DNA from: Sanderia malayensis
Lineage: Eukaryota > Cnidaria > Scyphozoa > Semaeostomeae > Pelagiidae
Length of the DNA: 64,000 bases
Direction of reading: 5' to 3'
NCBI GenBank assembly: GCA_013076295.1
Contig: RQOL01000824.1
Span: 1,426,001 to 1,490,000 of the forward strand
Notes under the pieces: generated by a model
Told to the model about the DNA's origin: nothing
Database searches by the model: none
The model's input: only the letters and a program-made list of their open reading frames with translations
Made by a program: the position numbers and the translations under genes
Shown: positions 25,596 through 34,978 of the stretch, in pieces
How positions within the stretch are numbered: position 1 is the stretch's first letter
How the letters are laid out: every line of letters begins with the position of its first letter

Positions 25596-25775
25596 CAATA
25601 ATATAGGGCGCTGGGCTCGAAAACCGTTTCGGTTCTCCCAGCGTCCTAGGCAACTATTTTTCATAATTATGCTGTTTTTTATATATTCTTCTAATCAGCT
25701 TTTAATTCACTAAATTGTAAACCTTAATTGATTGTTGCTGAATTAAATGAATTTGAATTTGAATTAACGACCTCT
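25596..25775 (+). repeat. Candidate 3' end of a non-LTR retrotransposon
   Basis: A stem-loop with arms GGGCGCTGGG (25606-25615) and CCCAGCGTCC (25637-25646) and an inner AACCG/CGGTT helix is followed by an AT-rich stretch ending in the short tandem GAATTTGAATTTGAATT. That arrangement is common at LINE 3' ends. No reverse transcriptase fragment is nearby. Confidence 0.35.
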
Positions 25776-26093
25776 AAGACTCGTACGAAAACAGGTAAAT
25801 AAATTTTCTATATATGTTCGTTATGTCATTTTCAACCTCGCTTTAAGTGAATTGGCATTACGTCATTTTTGTGGAATATAAAATTAGTTATTCAGTTTTG
25901 CTCGAGCTCAACTTGATATTATAGCTCGCATAGTTTGAGTTTAATTTGATATTATTTTCTTCACTTTCTGGATAATACAGTCAAATAAAAGCCATCTGTC
26001 GCGAGTCACCTCAAGGTTCCTTTGATTAGAAAATGTGGTCCCCAGTCCAAGAACAGGACGCTTAGTCATCAGCTGACTGTCAGTTTTTGCCTT

Positions 26094-26236
26094 AGTTAAT
26101 GTTAAGGTCTATAGATTCAAGGTTTGCGCTCCAGGTAATTATGTTAGAGAGAGAGAGCGGATAACTTTTGTTTTGTTTAGGAACCTATCGTTAACAGGAA
26201 TATGGAAAAAATTTGGATAATTTTTGGAAAATGTGG
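26094..26236 (+). repeat. Dispersed repeat, copy 2 (right of fibrinogen-like sequence)
   Basis: Direct-orientation counterpart of 23703-23839. A third, partial copy of its beginning (TTTTTGCCTTAGGTAATG) follows at about 26284. The flanking position around an intronless gene copy suggests either target-flanking repeats or a duplicated element. Confidence 0.5.
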
Positions 26237-26308
26237 CTTTTAGTGGGAGAATTAGATGTTTTGTCGTGATTTGACTGTACATTTTTGCCTTAGGTAATGT
26301 TAAGGTCA

Positions 26309-26380
26309 CTGCACAAATGCCAATTCATCACTGCACATGTTTGTTTCATCACTGCACAATTTGGTCATCACTGCACCTTA
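26309..26380. repeat. Short tandem repeat with CATCACTGCAC core
   Basis: Four copies of (CAT)CACTGCAC at spacings of about 18-25 bases, interrupted by diverged spacers. Non-coding. Confidence 0.6.
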
Positions 26381-27169
26381 GATTATTATCTTGTACGAGT
26401 TTGCGCAAACATTCTCCTGTAATCTTGTGCAACTTCGATTCAGTCAGTTGACCAGAACCTTCGAATGCTGACGTGGATGTCAGATCATGAGCCTCCGCAG
26501 CGCATAGCACTGTTTGTAAAAAACTCCATGGTTTATAAGAATATTTTAACAATTTGCGAGCCTTGCTATTTTACATTGTCATTGTTGAATTTCCGTTGAA
26601 TTTTGGCAATTTTCAGCCTCAGTATGTTTTATAACCTCTATTGTTATAAAAATTCCGTGCAGGTGAGAAATACACTACATAAAAACACAAAGTTTATAGC
26701 ACTCCAGTTCACGAGTTCATAAATTTCGGATATACACGAGATAAGTATAAGATGAGCAAAAAGTACATGCTATAATAAAAAATCTGTAGAGTCCTTCAGT
26801 TTGACAACTTGATAGCAAAGATTTAATAAAGTGAGAAGTTATACAACTATTCATAAAATTCGTTGTGCATCAAAAATACGAGGTACTCAGTTTCAATTTG
26901 CGTATTAATATTGATTAATTCTGAACTGGTCAAATCTTACTGAAACAATTCCATTTTATCAACTCTTTCATATTATATCCTTCAATTATGCTTTGAGGCA
27001 TTCATAGTTAAATACTGTTCCCAAAATAAATAAATCTCTAGATTAAGCTATAAGTGGTACACTAGATATGTAAGCCACTTAGTCTAAAGACAAGTATGAA
27101 TGATTAAATTGTTCGCTGAGTTTACCAATTCACTGTCTTGGAAACTCGATAAATAAATTCCTATTGTCC
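26381..27169. other. Intergenic, nothing recognised
   Basis: AT-rich DNA between the fibrinogen-like sequence and the 3' end of the first swiprosin-like gene. No family-like reading frame or repeat of note was seen. Confidence 0.4.
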
Positions 27170-27185
27170 TGAACAGCATCAGTGT

Positions 27186-27209
27186 GAAGTTGAGTTGTTA
27201 CTCAACTTC
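27186..27209 (-). repeat. Perfect 10-bp hairpin within 12-bp direct repeats, 3' of the short EFHD gene
   Basis: GAAGTTGAGT and ACTCAACTTC flank a 4-base loop. Outside them TGAACAGCATCA occurs twice, at 27170-27181 and 27219-27230, in direct orientation, ending next to the stop codon of the short EFHD gene. Confidence 0.7.
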
Positions 27210-27230
27210 AGGAATTCATGAACAGCATCA

Positions 27231-28498
27231 CTAGTACACCAAATTAATATATGTTGCCAACTTGTAAAGACCCGAACTTTCCTCCAGTAAACCCTCTTTG
27301 AACTTTCTGAATATCAGCAAAAACTACAAAATAAAACAGAGTAATAGAAGGCTTCAGAATTAGGTCGGGGACTTGGAGACTGGTAGTCCTCAATCATCAG
27401 GGATCTGGACCCTATTTTACCTCGCAGATCTGGATTCTAGTGGACGTTTATAACCTCCAGGGGCGTCGTGGGACCTCGGTGTCAAGGGGGAAAGTAAAAA
27501 AATATACGACCAAATTTTTCAAAAACAATAAATGACATAACCATTACTTTATTTTAGTATGAATGACGCATCCCATAGAGTAAAACTGAGCATTTTCCGA
27601 CAAAATCGATAATTTTTAAGAATTAGGGGCCAAGATACTCCTGATAGCCTACTAACAATAATGTTTTTAGTAAGTGGTTTATATTTGCCTCCTAAATGAG
27701 ACCAATATGCTAAAATGATTGCTAAAGTCCATACTGGCCTAACAGCTGACAACATCTTCCTTTCGAGTTGCGAATAAAAATTTGAGCGAAGCTTGACGAT
27801 ATTGCTTACCTCTCTGAGGGATAATTTCCCATCCAAATCTTCATCAACTTGTTTGAGCATGTTTTGCAAACCCAGATATGTTTGTGGCACGCCAATTTTT
27901 TCCATAATTGTTTGAAGCTCAGTTTGATCAATGTAATGGTCCCCGTTAAGATCGTATCTGAAAATATAACACCAACCAAAATCGTCAGTAAGTGGTCGCA
28001 TACTCCGTAAGGAATGTTTACGTTTACTTTACATCCAACATGAAAATCGTAAAATTTTAAAAGTTTGGTCAACTTTTCATCATAAAATTTTCAAAATAAA
28101 CAATATGTTGTTCTACATTTTCATTCTGTAAACAGTTTGGACAAAGACCTTTGGCCTCTTCTTGCTGCCATTTTTGATCGACCTTTGACATCCTCTTGTA
28201 ACAAGAAAATATATCAACAACTTGTTATTTTAACTTACAGGAATTTGCATGTTTAAGCTATACATGAAAGATACAACGAAAAATCCCCCTTTCGCAGCTG
28301 GTTTACACAACTTACAAGACAATTCGATATTGTGCACAAAGTGAAAAGATAGTCCAGTACTGTCGAATTAAATATTTAGGCCAAAACAAACAGGGAAATG
28401 CATTTATCTTACTCGTTGAATGCACTTTCGTATTTTTTGATCTGTTCCCTTGTTAAATCCTTGAACTCATCATAGATGTTGTGCGTCAGTTCGCTCAT
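27231..28498 (-). CDS. Short swiprosin-like (EFHD) EF-hand protein, C-terminally truncated paralogue
   Basis: Swiprosins are calcium-binding, actin-associated adaptors (family knowledge). Exons 28413-28498, 27810-27957 and 27231-27323 join in phase to 108 residues: MSELTHNIYDEFKDLTREQI, then two EF-hand loops DLNGDHYIDQTE and DEDLDGKLSLRE, then FLLIFRKFKEGLLEESSGLY and an early stop after INLVY. Family members continue with a FFEAK block and a Lys/Glu coiled coil, both missing here. The intron phases equal those of the tandem paralogue at 32157-33715, so the two arose by duplication. A 10-bp perfect hairpin lies 22 bases after the stop. Both EF loops keep acidic positions 1, 3, 5, 9 and 12 well enough to bind calcium. 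It could be a functional short form or an eroding copy. Confidence 0.78.
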
Positions 28499-28573
28499 AT
28501 TGTTTCTCCTTGAGATTTGCTCTGCTCTCTTGCTCTTTATAATTCAAAACGCAAAATGTTTTTTGAGCTTTGG

Positions 28574-28658
28574 TTTTATAATAACCAACAAGGCCTAATT
28601 ACAATATTGAATGCGCATTTTAACAGCTAATGACATGATTATGATACCCCCGTCAAGT
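28574..28658 (-). promoter_or_regulatory. Putative TATA promoter block of the short EFHD gene, conserved with its paralogue
   Basis: TATAAAA (minus strand, 28574-28580) lies about 75 bases upstream of the ATG. Blocks CTAATTACAAT, AATGCGCATTT, CAGCTAATGACA and CCCCCGTCAA recur in the same order at 33906-34070 upstream of the second gene, while intervening bases have diverged. Confidence 0.45.
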
Positions 28659-28831
28659 GTGTGGAATTTTAATTTATTTTGGCTTTAAAATAAAGAGTTC
28701 TAGCTCTGGAGTTTTGTCCGCCATTTTGATAGAGGGTGGCTGGCTGGAAGTTTTTGCTTCACCCGCACCCGCCATATCCTATCTCTGTGGGATAGGGATA
28801 GGTTGAGAAAGCCGAGCCGAGCTGAATATCT

Positions 28832-28903
28832 GCTTCTGTGGTGTACTGGTAGCGTTGCCGCAAACAAAGTTGGAGGCTACTGGTTCGAAACCTGCTGAGA
28901 GCA
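28832..28903 (+). repeat. tRNA-derived SINE or tRNA pseudogene
   Basis: An A-box-like TGGTGTACTGG (28839-28849) and a perfect B box GGTTCGAAACC (28882-28892) are spaced as in a tRNA gene. The acceptor arm pairs in 6 of 7 positions if wobbles are allowed, but the anticodon and T stems are poor. It borders the left end of the 131-bp satellite. More likely a SINE head than a working tRNA. Confidence 0.55.
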
Positions 28904-28961
28904 TCTAGTTTGTGTTTTGATAAAACATTAATTTAAATAATTGGTGACGTTGTTTTGTTTG

Positions 28962-31040
28962 GTAGCGTTAGGGTTAGGGTTGGGGTTAGGGTTAGGGTTA
29001 CGTCATGCGGAGGAGAAAGGTGGTCAGTATGCGCAGTAGCATAATTATAAGTACTGCGCAGGAGCATATATGACGTGACACTGGTGGATGCATTGGCCTT
29101 AGGGTTAGGGTTAGCGTTAGGGTTAGGGTTACATCATGCGGAGGAGAAAGGTGGTCAGTATGCGCAGTGGCATATATATAGGTATTGCGCAGGAGCATAT
29201 GTGACGTGACGCTGGTTGATGCATTGGCCTTAGGGTTAGGGTTGGGGTTAGGGTTAGGGTTACATCATGCGGAGGAGAAAGGTGGTCAGTATGCGCAGTG
29301 GCATATATATAGGTATTGCGCAGGAGCATATGTGACGTGACGCTGGTTGATGCATTGGCCTTAGGGTTAGGGTTAGCGTTAGGGTTAGGGTTACATCATG
29401 CGGAGGAGAAAGGTGGTCAGCATGCGCAGTGGCATATATATAGGTATTGCGCAGGAGCATATGTGACGTGACGCTGGTTGATGCATTGGCCTTAGGGTTA
29501 GGGTTGGGGTTGGGGTTAGGGTTACGTCATGCGGAGGAGAAAGATGGTCAGCATGCGCAGTGGTATATATATAGGTACTGCGCAGAAGCATATGTGACGT
29601 ACGCTGGTTGATGCATTGGCCTTGGGGTTAGGGTTGGGGTTAGGGTTAGGGTTACGTCATGCGGAGGAGAAAGGTGGTCAGCATGCGCAGTGGCATATAT
29701 ATAGGTACTGCGCAGGAGCATATGTGACGTGACGCCGGTGGATGCATTGGCCTTAGGGTTAGGGTTGGGGTTAGGGTTAGGGTTACATCATGCGGAGGAG
29801 AAAGGTGGTCAGCATGCGCAGTGGCATATATATAGGTACTGCGCAGGAGCATTTGTGACATGACACTGGTGGATGCATTGGCCTTAGGGTTAGGGTTAGC
29901 GTTAGGGTTAGGGTTACATCATGCGGAGGAGAAAGGTGGTCAGTATGCGCAGTGGCATATATATAGGTATTGCGCAGGAGCATATGTGACGTGACGCTGG
30001 TTGATGCATTGGCCTTAGGGTTAGGGTTGGGGTTAGGGTTAGGGTTGCATCATGCGGAGGAGAAAGGTGGTCAGTATGCGCAGTGGCATATATATAGGTA
30101 TTGCGCAGGAGCATATGTGACGTGACGCTGGTTGATGCATTGGCCTTAGGGTTAGGGTTAGCGTTAGGGTTAGGGTTACATCATGCGGAGGAGAAAGGTG
30201 GTCAGCATGCGCAGTGGCATATATATAGGTATTGCGCAGGAGCATATGTGACGTGACGCTGGTTGATGCATTGGCCTTAGGGTTAGGGTTGGGGTTGGGG
30301 TTAGGGTTACGTCATGCGGAGGAGAAAGATGGTCAGCATGCGCAGTGGTATATATATAGGTACTGCGCAGAAGCATATGTGACGTACGCTGGTTGATGCA
30401 TTGGCCTTGGGGTTAGGGTTGGGGTTAGGGTTAGGGTTACGTCATGCGGAGGAGAAAGGTGGTCAGCATGCGCAGTGGCATATATATAGGTACTGCGCAG
30501 GAGCATATGTGACATGACGCCGGTGGATGCATTGGCCTTAGGGTTAGGGTTGGGGTTAGGGTTAGGGTTACATCATGCGGAGGAGAAAGGTGGTCAGCAT
30601 GCGCAGTGGCATATTTATAGGTACTGCGCAGGAGCATTTGTGACATGACGCTGGTTGATGCATTGGCCTTAGGGTTAGGGTTGGGGTTAGGGTTACATCA
30701 TGCGGAGGAGAAAGGTGGTCAGCATGCGCAGTGGCATATATATAGGTACTGCGCAGGAGCATATGTGACGTGACGCTGGTTGATGCATTGGTCTTAGGGT
30801 TAGGGTTGGGGTTAGGGTTAGGGTTATGTCATGCGGAGGAGAAAGGTGGTCAGCATGCGCAGTGGCATATATATAGGTACTGCGCAGGAGCATATGTGAC
30901 GTGACGCTGGTTGATGCATTGGCCTTAGGGTTGGGGTTGGGGTTAGGGTTAGGGTTACACCATGCGGAGGAGAAAGGTGGTCAGCATGCGCAGTGGTATA
31001 TATTTAGGTACTGCGCAGGAGCATATGTGACGTGATGCTG
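28962..31040. repeat. 131-bp satellite with TTAGGG-like blocks, about 16 monomers, higher-order structure
   Basis: Sixteen monomers, each marked by CATGCGGAGGAGAAAG, recur every 126-132 bases (mostly 131). Each has a 25- to 35-base block of TTAGGG, TTGGGG and TTAGCG units, then the marker, the inverted pair TGCGCAGT/ACTGCGCA around TATATATA, a TGACGTGACG stretch and GATGCATTGG. Block 29129-29860 is repeated almost identically 785 bases downstream, including a private 2-base deletion (GTGACGTACGC), so a six-monomer unit was duplicated recently. The short minus-strand reading frames in each monomer change frame from copy to copy because 131 is not a multiple of three. Confidence 0.95.
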
Positions 31041-31751
31041 TTTATTTATTGCGGAACGAAGGAAGGACCTGGCCTAAATTTATTGAATTACAAAAAATGT
31101 TGTAAATATTAATACTTTTGGATGTACTGGATATGATATGTATGCTCACCAAGGTAAGTGACATGGTTTTGACATCCCACAAGTTTACTGAATTATTAAC
31201 TGATGCGACACGGGATTTTGCAGAAGTATTCTAGAACTTTACCAAAATCTGAAATTTTAACTTATGTAACACCACACGGTTTTGCTTGCTAAAGGTTCCA
31301 CAACGAAGAAAATCAATTATTTTTAGCCTAAGTGACTTTGAATATGTAGCAGAATATCAGACCGCTACAATTATTCACTTGTTTAGGGGACTTTAATTAG
31401 AGCTCAGATATTATTTTTAGTACATCCAAGATTTTTAATTCAATAATTGTTTTGGTCATTCGATTAATTTAGGCCTGTTTCATCGTTCCGTAAAAATAAA
31501 CAAAATACCGACATTTGAAATGTTTTTGTCATTATGGAAATTTCACTAGTATCCTCATATTATATGCCCTGCAACAGTATGCATATGTCAACCTTGTTTA
31601 CCATTATTTTCCTCCAAAACGAGCATTTATCTTTGCACTCATTGATTTACAAATGCAATTTGCCCCTCTTGAAAATGGCCGCCAAATGACATCACTGTTG
31701 TCTGCACGAATCGTGCGGAGTCAGAGGTATCTAGCGCATTCGGCCTTTATA
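31041..31751. other. Spacer between satellite array and orphan monomer
   Basis: About 700 bases of AT-rich single-copy-looking sequence. No gene recognised. Confidence 0.4.
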
Positions 31752-31900
31752 TCATTGCGTGACGCTGGTTGATGCATTTGCCTTAGGGTTGGTGTTGTGG
31801 TTAGGGTTAGGGTTAGGATTAGAGTGCCCTAAAGGTGGGCGTGTATGCGCAGTGCTATTTATAGGCTACTGCGCAGGAGTATGCACGACGTAGGACTATG
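31752..31900. repeat. Orphan diverged monomer of the 131-bp satellite
   Basis: GTGACGCTGGTTGATGCATT, then TTAGGG-like units, then TATGCGCAGTG, TATTTATAGG and TACTGCGCAGGAG occur in the same order as in the main array, but the GGAGGAGAAAG marker is altered. It lies 0.7 kb beyond the array end. Confidence 0.8.
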
Positions 31901-32156
31901 TACATGACGTACTAATTCAAAAACAATATATTGCAGCAAATTAGTTTTAAATCAAGAGAACGTGTAGTGTAGGTAAAGTAGTCTCAGATTCAAAAATGCA
32001 TACAACACGAAACACTTCATTAAATGTTTACCTATTGATACCGAGCGGTTTATTTTTCGTTTTTTTATCGTTATTTAACTGTGGAAAGCAAAATTTTTAA
32101 TTAAACAAAAATGTAATGATAAGTGAGAAGAGAAATGGAAATACATGCGATTTATT

Positions 32157-33715
32157 TCAGAAAGATTGAAATGCTGATTTTTTATTTTGGAATGCTTCTT
32201 GTCTGAGTTTCTTTGCGTGCGTTTCCTTTTTCTTTTCTTCCTGTTCCAATCTGATTTCCATTTCGTATTTGCTGCCTGCTTGTGCTTGCATCATTTTCGC
32301 CTCGAAGAACTCCTTCGCCCCACCTACCCCAGTTTCATCCACATCTATTTCGTTCATGGTTGCAAGTATGTACAGGCCTGAACCTTCTTCTAGCAAACCT
32401 TCAGCTGCCTTTCTGAATACCATCAAAAACTGCAAAATAACCATAGAGATAGGATATAAGATACAGTGTATATTAGTATATATTAGTGTATATACAGTTT
32501 ATTATTAGTGTATATTATATCCTATCTCTATGAAAATAACACATAGTAGTTGATTCAGATTCAGATTCGGGCTCAGATTTAAGCTTAGATTCAGATTCAA
32601 TATGGTATGGGAACCAACTTGATACACATGTTTTTACAAGAACAGCCAACTTCGAGTAAGCGTTCAAACGTTCTTAATTTCAGAGTTAAGCCAATAAAAG
32701 TGCTTTATGTTTGCCTATATTAATGAAGCCAATATATTTAAACGATTGCTTAAATCCACATTGGCCTAACAGCTGCCAACATCTGCATTTTGTGTTGCAA
32801 ATAAAAAATGGAGCGAAGTTTTATTAGGTACAATATTGCTGACCTCTCTAAACGATATTTTCCCATCCAAATCTTCATCAACTTCTTTGATCATGTTTTT
32901 CAACCCCAAATACGTTTGTGGGGCGTCGAGTTTTTCCATCATGATTTGTAGCTCATTCTGATCAAGATGATTATCCCCGTTGGTATCATATCTGAAAATA
33001 TAACATCAATTGTTACAAATAAACGAGCGAATGAATGAATAAATAAATAAATTAACGAATGACCACAGAATTTTAAATATGAAGAATGTTGCAATGCTTT
33101 AGTCGCGCGTTTCTCTTGTGGCTTTTGAATATTTTTATTGTTTACGGTGGTTAAACCACGTGGATCTAGCTTCCAATAATTTGGATGGATTTTCGAAATA
33201 ACTGATTTTGGGTTTTTCAAATTATAAGCAAAGAATAATGCCGCGCTCTTGGAATACAAGATGTTTTTCTTTGTACGAATAACAACAAACTTGAATGTTC
33301 TTTTGCTTGCATTGTGTTTCCTCGAATGAACCCCCAAAAACTATCGAAAATTCAATGAGAGCTTCGGGTGATATTTTCAAGAACTGCTGTATATTTACAA
33401 CTTGACAAAACTCAGTTAAATCTTGCAGCATTGCTGCAGGCCAAGAGTTCCTCAATTCACAGCTGTTTCATATAATTTACAAAACAATTTGATATTGTGT
33501 ACAATATGACAAGATAGTTGAAGTTACTGTCTAGGCCAGAAGTGGAGAATAAACTTATTTTCTTACTTGTTAAATATGCGTTCATATTCTTGAATCTGTT
33601 TTCTTGTAAATTCTTTAAACTCGACATACACATTTGTAATTTCTCTCATGTTTGGTTTCGCTTCCCCTTCATTCACGGCATTTCTGTGCGCCAATTTCGC
33701 AGCTAATTCACTCAT
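32157..33715 (-). CDS. EFHD2: Swiprosin-like EF-hand protein (EFHD1/EFHD2), complete, 3 exons
   Basis: Calcium-binding adaptor related to vertebrate EFHD2/EFHD1, which bind and regulate actin (family knowledge). Exons 33567-33715, 32844-32991 and 32157-32429 join in phase to 189 residues. Order: MSELAAKLAHRNAVNEG, the conserved EFKEFTRKQI helix, EF loops DTNGDNHLDQNE and DEDLDGKISFRE, FLMVFRKAAEGLLEEGSGLY, EIDVDETGVGGAKEFFEAK and a Lys/Glu coiled coil ending SAFQSF. The vertebrate proteins are about 240 residues, the difference being the disordered N terminus. An upstream in-frame ATG at 33865 would add 50 residues; I prefer 33715 because the conserved ELAAKL block starts there. A small hAT-like element sits 12 bases from the last acceptor. 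The symbol is by family; EFHD1 and EFHD2 cannot be told apart here. Confidence 0.9.
32442..32532. mobile_element. 91-bp hAT-like MITE with 8-bp target duplication, beside an EFHD splice acceptor
   Basis: Perfect 18-bp terminal inverted repeats (CATAGAGATAGGATATAA) enclose an AT-rich core. The 8-base AAAATAAC directly abuts both ends (32434-32441 and 32533-32540), the duplication size of hAT elements. The element lies in the last EFHD intron. The left duplication supplies the pyrimidine tract (minus strand GTTATTTT) of the exon 32157-32429 acceptor. Confidence 0.85.
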
Positions 33716-33905
33716 TTTATTACCGTACTGAACTTTATTCGTTAAATAAAACTCCACTACTCCACTATTATATCTATGCTCCTCAAACCTTGCTAAAACA
33801 GCATGGAATAATATTGCATTGAATGATTTCTTCTTGAGTTCAATAGCGTCCTCTGTGCTCTTCACAATTCAACCCGCAAAAGCGCGTTTTGCAATCGATT
33901 TTCAG

Positions 33906-34070
33906 CTTTATAATAATCCATCAAAAGCTGAATTACAATTTTAAATGCATTTGTCAACAACTAATGACAAATAATCTACAATAACAGTAATATAAATCAA
34001 TTACAATTTCGTTATTACCACGTGTACACAATATACGTCACTGTGTTATTTGATACATTACCCCCGTCAA
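33906..34070 (-). promoter_or_regulatory. Putative promoter block of the EFHD gene shared with its tandem paralogue
   Basis: A TATAAAG (minus strand, 33906-33912) and the ordered blocks GAATTACAAT, AATGCAT, CAACTAATGACA and CCCCCGTCAA match the region upstream of the short EFHD gene. About 75 bases of extra sequence separate the last two blocks here. Confidence 0.4.
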
Positions 34071-34348
34071 TTGTTTGACTATCAATTGGCAAGAATATGA
34101 AAGGATTAAGTAGTCACGGGGGTAAATTAACCCTGAATATTTTCTCATTGAGACGCAATGAGCCGATGCTAATCATAAAAAGGTTTGACCTAAAATATTA
34201 TTATAAGTTAATAAGAAATAATAAGATTGCATAATAGGTTACTTTTCATATAGAAAATTTGCTGAGGATTAATTTAGAAATTTCAATACACTCTTTTTGT
34301 AAGGAACTACTTTATAAGGAATCCAACTCTTAATGGCTGATAAGCTTA

Positions 34349-34746
34349 CACTTTTTTTTTTAATAAGCAACCGCTCAATAAGCAACTAGGGCTGGATTGA
34401 CCCTAACATTAAGCAACTTGAGGGCTCAATTGAATTACTGTTAGCAACTAAGAATTCAAACATCATTTATTTTAGAATGCTAAAACTGGGCACGAATGTT
34501 CACTGTGCTGTTGAAGTTCTTGACTAACATGTTTACACTTACTGTCTCTTAAGTCTTATGTTGTAGGCGTTACAGTTGATGATTTTGACCCACAAACTTA
34601 GGGGTGGTACCCTGGGGACAGGAGAGGCTGTTATAGGTACAAAAAATGTAAGCAACTTTTAAGCAACTTTGAGGGCTAAAATACCCAAAATTTTAAGCAA
34701 CTTTCAGTGCTGGACCAAAGTCTAGTTGCTTATTAAAAAAAAAGTG
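34349..34746. mobile_element. 398-bp MITE, TA-flanked, CACTTTTTTTTT ends
   Basis: The left end CAC(T)10AATAAGCAAC is matched by the reverse complement of the right end, GTTGCTTATT(A)9GTG. TA flanks both ends (34347-34348 and 34747-34748). Several internal AAGCAACT motifs recur. No coding frame. Tc1/mariner-like by target site; the family is not identified. Confidence 0.75.
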
Positions 34747-34978
34747 TAATTAAATAACCTGTTTGAAGGTCCTTGAGAAATTTTCAGTTTTGAAAAATTT
34801 ATCACTGCAAATAGCTGAGAATTAGAAAGCCGGGATTTATCCCTTTTCAGTCAAATTTACATAAAACAAGAGTTAAACGTATTGTTCCCGTTTTAAATGA
34901 AAAATCTTCTGCATTTTGATGGAGAAAGTGTTTGATAAATACTCTCTTTCGGACTTTAAATTACTCTGATAACTTTTA

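Noticed and set aside
28832..28903. Functional tRNA gene
   Set aside because: A and B boxes are present, but the anticodon and T stems contain mismatches. A SINE or pseudogene fits better.
28998..30893. Series of 60-69-codon minus-strand frames, one per satellite monomer
   Set aside because: The 131-bp period shifts the frame at each monomer, the translations are just TTAGGG-block and spacer sequence, and each frame spans a monomer boundary. No coding selection is plausible.
28962..31040. CRISPR-like array
   Set aside because: The genome is eukaryotic and the whole 131-bp unit is repeated, with no unique spacers between short repeats.
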